A stretch of 64,000 nucleotides of DNA, from contig JAAFJN010000003.1 of assembly GCA_013298845.1 (NCBI GenBank), forward strand, positions 54,989 to 118,988. The letters are read 5' to 3'. Under the pieces are notes generated by a model. It had not been told where the DNA came from. It worked only from the letters and a program-made list of their open reading frames with translations, and made no database searches. This DNA is from Chitinophagales bacterium. GTDB taxonomy: Bacteria; Bacteroidota; Bacteroidia; Chitinophagales; Saprospiraceae. Shown here piece after piece: positions 54,945 through 62,983 of the stretch. The number at the start of each line of letters is the position of its first letter. Positions within the stretch are counted from its first letter, which is position 1. The position numbers and the translations under genes are program-made.

Positions 54945-56108
54945 ATGTCGAAAAAAAGATATTACGGCGCGGCCTTTTTAATGGCTACTTCGGCCATTGG
55001 TCCGGGTTTCCTGACCTCAACCGCCAGTTTTACGGCCCAATTAGGCGCCAGTTTTGGTTTCGCTATTTTGGTATCTATTCTCGTGGACTGGATTGCGCAG
55101 GTGAATATATGGCGGGCCGTTACGGCAAGTGGGCAAACGGCCTCCGGGTTGTTGAATGCGGTATACCCGGGTTTAGGGCACGTATTGTCGGGGCTGATTA
55201 TCAGCGGCGGGCTGGTTTTTAACATCGGTAATATAGCGGGTTGCGGATTGGGTTTGCAGGTGCTCACTGGCCTCGATGTCACCACGGGGGCAGTTATGAG
55301 TGCTGCCTTGTGTATGTTGTTGTTTTGGATAAAAGAAGCCGGTGCGGCGATGGATTGGTTTGCCAAAATACTGGGTTTTGTAATGATTGGCCTTACGCTG
55401 TACATCGCCGTGGTGTCGCAGCCGCCCCTGGCGGAAGCGTTGTGGCGCACCGGGTGGCCGGAGCACGTGGATTCGTACGTGATATTAACCATTGTGGGCG
55501 GAACGGTGGGGGGCTATATTACATTTGCCGGAGCGCATCGGTTATTGGAAGCGGGCGTTGTTGGGCGGGAACAGGTAGAAACGGCAAGCAGAAGCGCAAC
55601 CACGGCGATTGTGGCGGCTTCTGCTATGCGTATATTGTTGTTTTTAGCGGCCCTGGGCGTGGTATCCCGTGGCATTAGCCTGGATGCGGCGAACCCGGCG
55701 GCATCGGTGTTTGAATCGGCAGCGGGCAGGGTAGGGTACTTTATTTTTGGGGTGGTGATTTGGGCGGCGGCCGTCACTTCGGTGGTGGGGGCGTCGTTTA
55801 CGTCGGTATCGTTTGCCGGGTCCCTGCATCCGGGATTGGAACAGCGGAAACGCGGCCTGACCATTGGTTTTATCGGGGTCGCGGCGGCGTTTTTTGTTTG
55901 GTACGGCAAACCCGTAAAAGTGCTGCTGTTTGCCGGAGCCTTCAACGGCGTGATTTTATCGTTGGCGTTGGCGCTGGTGTTGTGGGCCTCTACCCGTCCG
56001 GCCCTGATGAACGGGTATCAACCGCCGCGCTGGCTGTTTTGGGCCGGGGTATTGGTGTCCGTGCTGTTGTTGGTGCCCGGTTGTATGGCGGTGTGGGCGC
56101 TGATTTAG
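54945..56108 (+). CDS. Divergent NRAMP-fold transporter lacking the canonical metal-site motifs
   Basis: A 387-residue protein with about 11 membrane segments and an NRAMP-like start (GAAFLMATSAIGPGFLTSTA). In true Mn/Fe NRAMPs the first helix carries DPGN and the sixth MPHN; here the corresponding stretches read GPGFLTS and GGYITFAGAHRL, so the metal ligands are missing. NRAMP-like genes of this divergent type are often seen near pxp 5-oxoprolinase genes, and the next genes, convergent and 20 bases away, are pxpA and pxpB/C. An organic substrate such as 5-oxoproline is therefore suspected (inference). The ATG at 54945 is used in place of the TTG at 54942. Confidence 0.75.
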   Translation: MSKKRYYGAAFLMATSAIGPGFLTSTASFTAQLGASFGFAILVSILVDWIAQVNIWRAVTASGQTASGLLNAVYPGLGHVLSGLIISGGLVFNIGNIAGCGLGLQVLTGLDVTTGAVMSAALCMLLFWIKEAGAAMDWFAKILGFVMIGLTLYIAVVSQPPLAEALWRTGWPEHVDSYVILTIVGGTVGGYITFAGAHRLLEAGVVGREQVETASRSATTAIVAASAMRILLFLAALGVVSRGISLDAANPAASVFESAAGRVGYFIFGVVIWAAAVTSVVGASFTSVSFAGSLHPGLEQRKRGLTIGFIGVAAAFFVWYGKPVKVLLFAGAFNGVILSLALALVLWASTRPALMNGYQPPRWLFWAGVLVSVLLLVPGCMAVWALI

Positions 56109-56128
56109 GCAACACAACCACCTTTAAA

Positions 56129-56866
56129 TCAAACGTTTTTTTGGCCAAATAAAGGCCATAGCCGCTCATAAATCGCCTCGGCAAAGGCCGCCGCATTTGC
56201 CCCGTCGCCGTGGATACAAACCGTATCGGCGGCGACGGGCACTAGGATATCGCCCGAGTAAACCGTTTGTTCAGTGACCATTTGCCACACCTGCGCGCAC
56301 ACGGCTTCGCGGTCGTGCAGGAGCGCGTTGGGTTGGCTGCGCGGGGTGAGTGTGCCATTGGGTTGGTAGGTGCGGTCCGAAAAGACCTCGTTTTTGACCC
56401 GGAGTCCCATCGCTTCGGCGACGCTGATAAATGGACTACCGCTCAAACCAAACACCAGCAGTGCCGGGTCAAACGCCCGAACCGCCCGGCAAATGGCGGC
56501 CGCCAGTTCGGTATCCTGAGCGGCCATATTGTACAACGCGCCGTGGGGTTTTACGTGCCGCAACGTTGCGCCGTGTTGGAGCGCTATATTGGCCAATGTT
56601 TCGATTTGGTACAACACCATATCTTCCACTTCTTCGGGGCTAAAGTGCATATTGGTGCGGCCAAAGTTCTCCCGGTCGGGGTACGACGGGTGCGCCCCAA
56701 TATGCACCCCGTATTCCAGCGCCAGTTCAATGGTTTCGCGCATGGTGCGGTGGTCGCCCGCGTGGTAGCCGCAGGCGATGTTGGCGGAGGTGATAAAGGG
56801 CATAATTTGGGCGTCGGTGCCCATGCCTTCGCCCATGTCGCAATTAATGTCAATCGAAAAGTTCAT
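56129..56866 (-). CDS. pxpA: 5-oxoprolinase subunit A (LamB/YcsF family)
   Basis: A 245-residue protein starting FSIDINCDMGEGMGTD (residues 3-18), the LamB/YcsF signature, followed by ANIACGYHAGDHRTM and HIGAHPSYPDRENFGR, with conserved Asp and His residues, and HVKPHGALYN near 105. With PxpB and PxpC it forms the prokaryotic ATP-dependent 5-oxoprolinase, opening 5-oxo-L-proline to glutamate. The ATG at 56866 overlaps the end of the pxpB/C gene by 17 bases, arguing for translational coupling. The longer frame up to 56923 lies inside the upstream gene and is rejected. Length is typical. Confidence 0.92.
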   Translation of the reverse strand: MNFSIDINCDMGEGMGTDAQIMPFITSANIACGYHAGDHRTMRETIELALEYGVHIGAHPSYPDRENFGRTNMHFSPEEVEDMVLYQIETLANIALQHGATLRHVKPHGALYNMAAQDTELAAAICRAVRAFDPALLVFGLSGSPFISVAEAMGLRVKNEVFSDRTYQPNGTLTPRSQPNALLHDREAVCAQVWQMVTEQTVYSGDILVPVAADTVCIHGDGANAAAFAEAIYERLWPLFGQKNV

Positions 56867-58496
56867 ACCTTTTTTGTTGTTGTAGCCATAAAAAACGCGC
56901 GCGTTGGCTGGTAATGGGCGCAAATTGCACCGTTGCGCCCGGGGGTAATTGCGCCAGTCGGGGCAGGTCCACGGCGGCCATTTGTCCCACGCGTGGGTAA
57001 CCGCCGGTGGTTTGGCAGTCGTTGAGCAACAGGATCAATTGCCCGTCGGGAGTGCGCTGAAGGGTGCCGGGCGTGACCGCCGTTGACAGCAATTCGCTTT
57101 GGTCGCTGAGGTCCAGTGGCGCGCTGTCCAGCCGACTGCCCATGCGGTCGCTGCGGTGGCCAATGGTGTAGGTTTGTTGGTAAAATTCCCGCTGACCTTC
57201 GGAGGTTAACCGTTCAAATTCGGGACCGGGAATGACCCGAAAAACGTTCTTTTTTTCATCGGCAAACGGGAAAAAAGACCGCAACAAGGGGCGAATTGGC
57301 CCGTTTTCCGCCCGCCCGATGTGGAGCGTACTGCCTTTTTGCAAAATATCGCCGAGTTGGGCGTTGCGGCAGGGGCTTTTACTGCCCATCTGGTCGGGTG
57401 CATCCCAGCCGCCGCGAACGGCAATGTACGTGCGCATTCCGCGGGGGTGAAACTCAATCGTTAAGACGTCGTTTTTTTGCAGTTGAATGACCCGTTCGTG
57501 TTCCACCGGGCGTTGGTTCACCAATGCTGCACCGCCGCCGGTCACGGCCAAAACGGCATTGGTGAAAAAAGTAATCACCAAGCCGCCCATGGTGCATTCG
57601 ATGGTAGCCGCCTGTGGAGCATTGCCCACCAGCGCATTGGCTAATCGGTGCGCGGGTTCGTCCAAAGCGCCACTCACCGGGACACCGTATGCCCGGTAGC
57701 CGGGGCGGCCCAAATCTTGCAAAGTAGCCAGTGGGCCGCTGCGAATAACCTCGGCGGCGGGCGATAGTTGCCTTTGGTTGGGTGGGGTAGTGGCCGCCGG
57801 GTCGGGTTTTATTTGGTCAAATGCCGTTTTGGAAATGGGATAAAACCGCACGGTATCGCCGGTTTTTAACAAAAAAGGCGTTTGTGCGGCGCCGGGTCGG
57901 TAAACGGGCAGGGGCGTTCGGCCAATGATTTGCCAGCCGCCCGGCGCATCGAGCGGGTAAATGCCCGTTTGTTCCCCGGCAATACCCACCGAACCCGCCG
58001 CTACTTGCAATCGGGGCGACGACCGACGTGGCGTGGCAATCCGGCGATCAAGGCCGCCGAGGTACGCAAAACCGGGCAAAAATCCCACCATAAAAACGGT
58101 GTAATCGCGGGCGGTGTGGCGTTCTACCACCTCCGATTTAGAGCATTGGTGCAGGGCAGCCACCGCTTCAAGGTCCGGCCCGAAGGCATCGTCGTAACAA
58201 ACCGGAATGGTCACGGTATTACCGGCGGGCAGGGCGTTGTCGCCCATTTTGTCCAATAATTGGGTGATATAAGCGCCAATATCGGCGGCGGGATTGTCCC
58301 AGTGGGCGGGCAAATGCGCCGGATCGAAAAAAATGGTGAGGGTGGCGTAGGCCGGTACCATTTCGCACATTCCCGGAAAAGGGTACCGCAATAAAGCCGC
58401 TTTTAGCCCCGAAATAGCGCGTAAATGCGCCACCTCAATGACCGAAGGCCAGGCCACAACAACCGCCGTTTCGCCGAGTTCGTAGATTTTTTCCAT
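56850..58496 (-). CDS. Fused 5-oxoprolinase subunits B and C
   Basis: A 548-residue fusion. Residues 1-235 are PxpB (KipI-like): MEKIYELGETAVVV at the start, GFLPGFAYLGGLDRRI near 139 and SVGIAGEQTGIYPLDAPGGW near 170. Residues about 250-548 are PxpC (KipA-like): SGPLATLQDLGRPGYRAYG, SGALDEPAHRLANALVGN and DCQTTGGYPRVGQ near 505. In E. coli these are separate genes (ybgJ/ybgK). The ATG at 58496 is right behind a TAATTTTG promoter box, so the message should be nearly leaderless; the longer frame to 58595 would run through the divergent hpt promoter. pxpA is coupled downstream. Confidence 0.92.
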   Translation of the reverse strand: MEKIYELGETAVVVAWPSVIEVAHLRAISGLKAALLRYPFPGMCEMVPAYATLTIFFDPAHLPAHWDNPAADIGAYITQLLDKMGDNALPAGNTVTIPVCYDDAFGPDLEAVAALHQCSKSEVVERHTARDYTVFMVGFLPGFAYLGGLDRRIATPRRSSPRLQVAAGSVGIAGEQTGIYPLDAPGGWQIIGRTPLPVYRPGAAQTPFLLKTGDTVRFYPISKTAFDQIKPDPAATTPPNQRQLSPAAEVIRSGPLATLQDLGRPGYRAYGVPVSGALDEPAHRLANALVGNAPQAATIECTMGGLVITFFTNAVLAVTGGGAALVNQRPVEHERVIQLQKNDVLTIEFHPRGMRTYIAVRGGWDAPDQMGSKSPCRNAQLGDILQKGSTLHIGRAENGPIRPLLRSFFPFADEKKNVFRVIPGPEFERLTSEGQREFYQQTYTIGHRSDRMGSRLDSAPLDLSDQSELLSTAVTPGTLQRTPDGQLILLLNDCQTTGGYPRVGQMAAVDLPRLAQLPPGATVQFAPITSQRARFLWLQQQKRYELFD

Positions 58497-58502
58497 CCTT
58501 GG

Positions 58503-58510
58503 CAAAATTA
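58503..58510 (-). promoter_or_regulatory. -7 box of the pxpB/C-pxpA operon (TAATTTTG)
   Basis: Exact TAnnTTTG ending 6 bases before the ATG at 58496. The -33 element is not clear. Confidence 0.45.
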
Positions 58511-58533
58511 CACGCTTACCCGCGATTGAAATG

Positions 58534-58541
58534 TATCTTTG
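58534..58541 (+). promoter_or_regulatory. -7 box of hpt (TATCTTTG)
   Basis: Exact TAnnTTTG on the plus strand in the 100-base divergent gap; predicts a leader of about 50 nt. Confidence 0.45.
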
Positions 58542-58597
58542 CGCCAATAACCGGTTGGTTTGGCAAAGAATTTCGCCGCCCCCAAACATACGCACCC

Positions 58598-59128
58598 ATG
58601 CAAATCCACGATTTAGAGTTTAAAATATTTCTTTCGGCTGCCCAGATTCAAGACCGCGTGCAGTCCATTGGTGCGGCACTCACAACGCAGTACGAAGATA
58701 AAAATCCGTTGTTTATCAGTATTTTAAGCGGTGCATTTGTGTTTGCATCCGACCTGATTCGCTCGTTTAATGCCCCCTGCGAAGTTGGTTTTGTAAAATT
58801 ATCGTCGTACAAAGGCACCCGTTCCAGCGGCGATGTCCAGACGGTCATGGGTTTGGAAAAAGATTTGGAAGGCCGCCATTTAATTGTGGTCGAAGATATT
58901 GTGGATACGGGCCGGACCCTTCACTTTTTTCTGGAGCACCTGCGCAGTCAAAACCCGGCTTCGGTGTGTACAGTGGCCCTGCTCTGCAAACCCGATGCGC
59001 TCCAGTTTGAAGTCCCGATTGACTATATCGGCTTCGAAATTCCCGATGAATTTGTAGTGGGTTACGGCCTCGATTACGATGGTTTAGGCCGTAATTTACC
59101 GGATTTGTTAGTGAAAAGCGAGGAGTGA
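58598..59128 (+). CDS. hpt: Hypoxanthine phosphoribosyltransferase
   Basis: A 176-residue cytoplasmic purine-salvage enzyme that joins hypoxanthine (and usually guanine) with PRPP to give IMP or GMP. The PRPP loop HLIVVEDIVDTGRTL (about 90-104) is intact, as are the N-terminal ISILSGAFVFASDL and the flexible loop SSYKGTRSSGDVQT, and the C-terminal FVVGYGLDYDG. The start at 58598 is chosen over 58499, which would place 33 codons over the promoter. The last four codons (KSEE-stop) are made of heptamer-array sequence. Divergent from pxpB/C. Confidence 0.93.
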   Translation: MQIHDLEFKIFLSAAQIQDRVQSIGAALTTQYEDKNPLFISILSGAFVFASDLIRSFNAPCEVGFVKLSSYKGTRSSGDVQTVMGLEKDLEGRHLIVVEDIVDTGRTLHFFLEHLRSQNPASVCTVALLCKPDALQFEVPIDYIGFEIPDEFVVGYGLDYDGLGRNLPDLLVKSEE

Positions 59129-59945
59129 ATAGTGATGAGCTATGAGAGATAAGAGATGAGTATGGACGTTTAGTTGGTTTGATCCGGCATTTTTGAGGTG
59201 GGCCAATATTTTTCACCGTTGAATTTGAACCGAACCGGTCGGTCCAGAACTGATTTCTGACAAAAGAAATTTCCCCAAAAGTGCGCCACACCACCTAAGA
59301 CCTTCAGAAACGCTTTGTGGCTTTGTCATCCAGAAGGGATCTATGGGATCAAAATATTGGGTAAAAAGCGTGGAGCATTGAGCGGGCAGTCGAAACACGG
59401 CGACTTTTGGGGAAATATTTTTCGTCTAAGGTCTATCGTCTGAAGTCTTTTGTCCAAAATCCGAGTCGCTTTGAGATGTCATCCACTCCGTTCCTCCGGG
59501 ATGCACATCTCGTCGCGGGACGCTTTACCGCCAGATTACTTTTGATATCTGCTATCATACATCATCAATCATATATCAAAAAACATACTGGCACAACCCA
59601 CAAAATACGGCGACTTTTAGGGAAATGTCTGTTGTCTAAGGTCTATCGTCTAAAGTCTTTTGTCCAAAATCCGAGTCGCTTTGAGATGTCATCCACTCCG
59701 TTCCTCCGGGATGCACATCTCGTCGCGGGCCACGCTGGCGGCAGCCATTCATGAACGCACCTGTACATTGTGTGCGCATTGGTAGATGCCTTCTGCATGA
59801 CAAAGCCACTGGTTTTTATGTGCATTTTGTGGGCGGGGTAGTATGTTTTTTGATATATGATTGATGATGTATGATAGCAGATATCAGAAGTTACTTTTCT
59901 CTCTTCACTCTTCACTCTTCACTCTTCACTCTTCACTCTTCATCC
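59108..59945. repeat. Compound repeat element between convergent hpt and cysS, locus V
   Basis: The outer arms are GTGAAAAG/GAGTGAAT-type 7-mers (59108-59160) and TTCACTC 7-mers (about 59893-59945); each includes a neighbour's stop codon. An inner perfect 47-bp inverted repeat lies at 59543-59589 and 59840-59886 and is itself made of 7-mers (GATATCT, GCTATCA, TACATCA, TCAATCA, TATATCA). A direct repeat of about 110 bases recurs 210 bases apart (59411-59522, 59621-59735), containing GTCTAAG heptamers and the hairpin GAGATGTCATCC / GGATGCACATCTC. No gene is present. Confidence 0.9.
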
Positions 59946-61442
59946 TTTACTCCAGGTAGTACCCTCCTTACCGTCTTTTACCACAATACCGGCCGTATTA
60001 AGGGCATCGCGGATTTGGTCACTGGTGCCCCAGTCTTTGTTGGCGCGGGCGTTGGCGCGCAATTGCAGGATAAGATCCATCAAACCGCTGAGGGTGCCGT
60101 CGTCACCGGCCGAAGAGGTATCGTCCAGCAAACCGAGCACATTGATGAGCAGGTCGTTGATGGATGTTTTGGCGCGTTCGAGTACCCAGGCGGATACCTC
60201 GGAAGCGTCTATTTGTTGGTTGGCCAATTTGTTGATGTGCCCACTGAGGTCATAAATCGCCGCAATGGCCATTGCCGTGTTAAAATCGTCGTCCATGCCG
60301 GCGAAAGCATCGTCAATGGCTTGCAAAATAGCGCGATCAGTATCCGTTTCGGACGTTGAAGTCGTCGCGGTTGCGGGCATATTTTGCAACAATTTATTAA
60401 ACTCCATGACCTTGCGGTAACCTTTTTCGGCGGCCTGCAAGGCTTCGTCGGTGATATCGAGGGTAGAGCGGTAATGGGCCTGCAACATGAAAAACCGCAA
60501 CACCATGGGCGAATACGATTTGGTCACAAACGGGCTGTCGCCGGTAAACAGTTCTACGGGCGTAATGGTATTGCCGTCCGATTTGGACATTTTTTTGCCG
60601 TTGAGCAGGAGCATATTGGTGTGCATCCAGTAATTGGCCGGATGGCAACCGCAGGCACCGTGGTTTTGGGCCACTTCGTTTTCGTGGTGCGGAAACTTGA
60701 GGTCGTTACCGCCGCCGTGAATATCAAAAGATTTACCGAGGTATTTGGTGCTCATGGCCGAGCATTCGAGGTGCCAACCGGGGAAACCAAGGCTCCAGGG
60801 ACTTTCCCACACCATAATGTCTTCGGGGCGGGCTTTCATCCAAATGGCAAAGTCGGCGGGGTGATTTTTTTCCTCCTGACTTTTTAATTCGCGGGTTTCG
60901 TTGTACAAATCATCGAGAATACGACCGCTGACCGAGCCATACACGTCTTTGTATTGTTCGGCAAATTTGGGTACGTTAAAATACACCGAACCATTGCTTT
61001 CGTACGCAAGACCATTGGCCAAAATATCTTTTACCATCGCAATTTGCTCCGGAATATGGCCCGTAGCGCGTGGTTCGATACTGGGCGGCAGGGTGTTAAA
61101 AATCCGCATCATATCGTGGAAACCAACGGTATAGCGCTGCGCTACTTCCATGGGTTCGAGTTGCGCCACTTTTGCACCTTTCGACATGCGGTCTTCGCCG
61201 TCGTCGGTGAGGTGGCCCACATCGGTGATATTGCGCACGTAACGCACTTTGTACCCCCGGTGGCGCAAATAGCGATAAATAACGTCGAAACTGGTAAATG
61301 TGCGGCAATTGCCCAAATGTACATCGCTGTACACCGTAGGGCCGCACACGTACATACCTACGTGTCCGGGTGTAATGGGGTTAAAAACTTCTTTTTTGCC
61401 GCTGAGGCTATTGTAAATTTTTAGGTCGCGTGGTGGATTCAT
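59940..61442 (-). CDS. cysS: Cysteinyl-tRNA synthetase
   Basis: A 500-residue class I synthetase charging tRNA-Cys. The HIGH-type motif appears as VHLGNCRTF (about 43-51), zinc-binding residues as CGPT and HHENEVAQ further on, and KMSKS as GKKMSKSDGN near 278. The anticodon-binding helical bundle fills the C-terminus. The ATG at 61442 lies 3 bases from a TACCTTTG box, so the mRNA is predicted to be leaderless; the longer frame to 61469 would overlap that box and the divergent promoter. The stop codon opens a heptamer array. Confidence 0.96.
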   Translation of the reverse strand: MNPPRDLKIYNSLSGKKEVFNPITPGHVGMYVCGPTVYSDVHLGNCRTFTSFDVIYRYLRHRGYKVRYVRNITDVGHLTDDGEDRMSKGAKVAQLEPMEVAQRYTVGFHDMMRIFNTLPPSIEPRATGHIPEQIAMVKDILANGLAYESNGSVYFNVPKFAEQYKDVYGSVSGRILDDLYNETRELKSQEEKNHPADFAIWMKARPEDIMVWESPWSLGFPGWHLECSAMSTKYLGKSFDIHGGGNDLKFPHHENEVAQNHGACGCHPANYWMHTNMLLLNGKKMSKSDGNTITPVELFTGDSPFVTKSYSPMVLRFFMLQAHYRSTLDITDEALQAAEKGYRKVMEFNKLLQNMPATATTSTSETDTDRAILQAIDDAFAGMDDDFNTAMAIAAIYDLSGHINKLANQQIDASEVSAWVLERAKTSINDLLINVLGLLDDTSSAGDDGTLSGLMDLILQLRANARANKDWGTSDQIRDALNTAGIVVKDGKEGTTWSKG

Positions 61443-61445
61443 CCC

Positions 61446-61486
61446 GCAAAGGTAGGGCAGATTTTGCAAATACCGTAATACCTTTG
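61446..61486. promoter_or_regulatory. Divergent promoter pair of cysS and the nitrilase-family gene
   Basis: TACCTTTG on the minus strand (61453-61446) faces cysS, and TACCTTTG on the plus strand (61479-61486) faces the amidase gene, with both boxes 3-6 bases from their ATG. A TTTG precedes each box by 12 bases. The whole gap is only 50 bases. Confidence 0.6.
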
Positions 61487-61492
61487 TGCATC

Positions 61493-62251
61493 ATGCGCAT
61501 CACTTATATACAAACTTCGCTTCATTGGGAGCAACCGGAGGCCAACCGCCGCCAATTGGCCGAAAAAATGGCCACGGTGTACGGTCGCACCGATCTTATT
61601 GTATTACCCGAAATGTTCACCACGGGATTCTCCATGCGGGCCGAAGCATTGGCCGAACCCGCCAATGGCCCTACGTTTCAGTGGATGAAAGAACAGGCCG
61701 CCAACGCCGGGGCTGCCATTACGGGTAGTTTTATTTGCCTCGAAAATGGCCAATATTTTAACCGTTTGTTGTGGATGCAACCCGACGGGCATTTTTACCA
61801 ATACAATAAAAAACACTTGTTTACGCTGGCGGGCGAAGACAAAACGTACACGGCCGGACAGGAATTGGTGCTGATCGAATGGTTGGGCTGGCGCATCAGA
61901 CCGTTGATTTGTTACGATTTGCGCTTCCCCGAATGGGCCAGGCAACCCCAAAACCCGGAAATGCGGTACGACTTGTTGTTGTACGTGGCCAATTGGCCGC
62001 AACCCCGCGTGCACCACTGGAAAAGCCTGCTCACGGCGCGGGCCATTGAAAACCAGGCTTATACCGTTGGGGTGAATATCGCGGGTACCGACGGCAACGG
62101 TTTGGTGTATTCGGGCGATTCGTCGGTGGTAGATTACGCGGGACAATTATTGTCGGGTGCGGCTTTTTCGGAACAGGTGGTGACGCTGGAACTGGAACTG
62201 GAGCCGCTGCGCGCATACCGGGAGCGATTTCCTTTTTTGGAAGATGCGTAA
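61493..62251 (+). CDS. Nitrilase-superfamily amidase (omega-amidase/YafV-like)
   Basis: A 252-residue carbon-nitrogen hydrolase with the Glu-Lys-Cys triad visible: Glu in LIVLPEMFTTGF (about 37-48), Lys in YNKKHLFTLAGED and Cys in PLICYDLRFPEWAR (about 136-149). The length and the GxxIxG-type GAAITGSF segment fit the YafV/Nit2-like omega-amidases that hydrolyse 2-oxoglutaramate in glutamine transamination repair. The ATG at 61493 is preferred over 61430 because of the promoter box. Divergent from cysS and ended by an intrinsic terminator. Confidence 0.87.
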   Translation: MRITYIQTSLHWEQPEANRRQLAEKMATVYGRTDLIVLPEMFTTGFSMRAEALAEPANGPTFQWMKEQAANAGAAITGSFICLENGQYFNRLLWMQPDGHFYQYNKKHLFTLAGEDKTYTAGQELVLIEWLGWRIRPLICYDLRFPEWARQPQNPEMRYDLLLYVANWPQPRVHHWKSLLTARAIENQAYTVGVNIAGTDGNGLVYSGDSSVVDYAGQLLSGAAFSEQVVTLELELEPLRAYRERFPFLEDA

Positions 62252-62414
62252 AAAAAACACGTTCCCGAAAAGGACTAAGTTTTTACGTTTAATTAAAAAA
62301 TACACCGTAACTTTACGGTCTAAAATCACACTGAGTAATTTTATTTACTAACCTTTTGAACTTTGTTTTTCGCCGGAAGGTGAACAAAAAACAAGCAATA
62401 TTTACAAATTTATT

Positions 62415-62456
62415 TGCGCCTTTGAGGTTTTTCCCAAAGGCGCAATTGCTTTTTTA
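62415..62456 (+). terminator. Intrinsic terminator between the amidase and crtZ
   Basis: TTGCGCCTTTG / CAAAGGCGCAA stem with 9-base loop, followed by TTGCTTTTTT. Confidence 0.7.
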
Positions 62457-62465
62457 GCGCATTTT

Positions 62466-62960
62466 TTATTCACTTATTTCTACTTCCTCCGTTTTCCGGT
62501 CTTTTCTTTTGCCAAAAAACTTAGGATGCACCACCAATAAACCAAAAGACTCACATTCGTCTTTGGAGTTTTTGGAGTGGTGCGCACCGTGTGCACGCAA
62601 CACCGCGCGGGAGTACTCGCTATCCAATTGTCGGAACCAGTTGAACCGACGGTGAATGTACACGTCGTGGATCAAAAAATAGGTTAAGCCGTACAGCGAA
62701 ATGCCAACCCCAATAAAAAATACCCAGAAATACTGATCGGCGTTCATGCTGCCAAACATGTAGCAAAAAGCCGACGGGACGGCAAAAACCAGAAAAAACC
62801 GGTCGTTTTTCTCCCAAAATCCGTGTTTCTGATGCTTCGGGAAATGGTGGTCTTCGTGCCAGTTCCAAAGTAAACCATGCATGACGTACTTGTGGGTAAA
62901 CCACGCCATAAATTCCATGCCGACGTAAGCGGCGAGTGTTACCAGTATGTAAGTAATCAT
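62466..62960 (-). CDS. crtZ: Beta-carotene hydroxylase, CrtZ type
   Basis: A 164-residue membrane di-iron hydroxylase. All histidine boxes are present: HKYVMHG (about 23-29), HEDHHFPKH (about 35-43), HDVYIHRR (about 97-104) and HGAHHSKNSKDE (about 124-135), among four membrane segments. The enzyme adds 3-hydroxyl groups to beta-carotene to give zeaxanthin, fitting a pigmented bacterium. It follows hemH by 23 bases on the same strand, so the two probably form one operon. No other carotenoid gene is in the window. Confidence 0.92.
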   Translation of the reverse strand: MITYILVTLAAYVGMEFMAWFTHKYVMHGLLWNWHEDHHFPKHQKHGFWEKNDRFFLVFAVPSAFCYMFGSMNADQYFWVFFIGVGISLYGLTYFLIHDVYIHRRFNWFRQLDSEYSRAVLRAHGAHHSKNSKDECESFGLLVVHPKFFGKRKDRKTEEVEISE

Positions 62961-62983
62961 TATGTTGAATTTGTTATTGTGCG

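Noticed and set aside
54945-56108. Mn/Fe NRAMP transporter
   Set aside because: The DPGN and MPHN metal-binding motifs are both absent.
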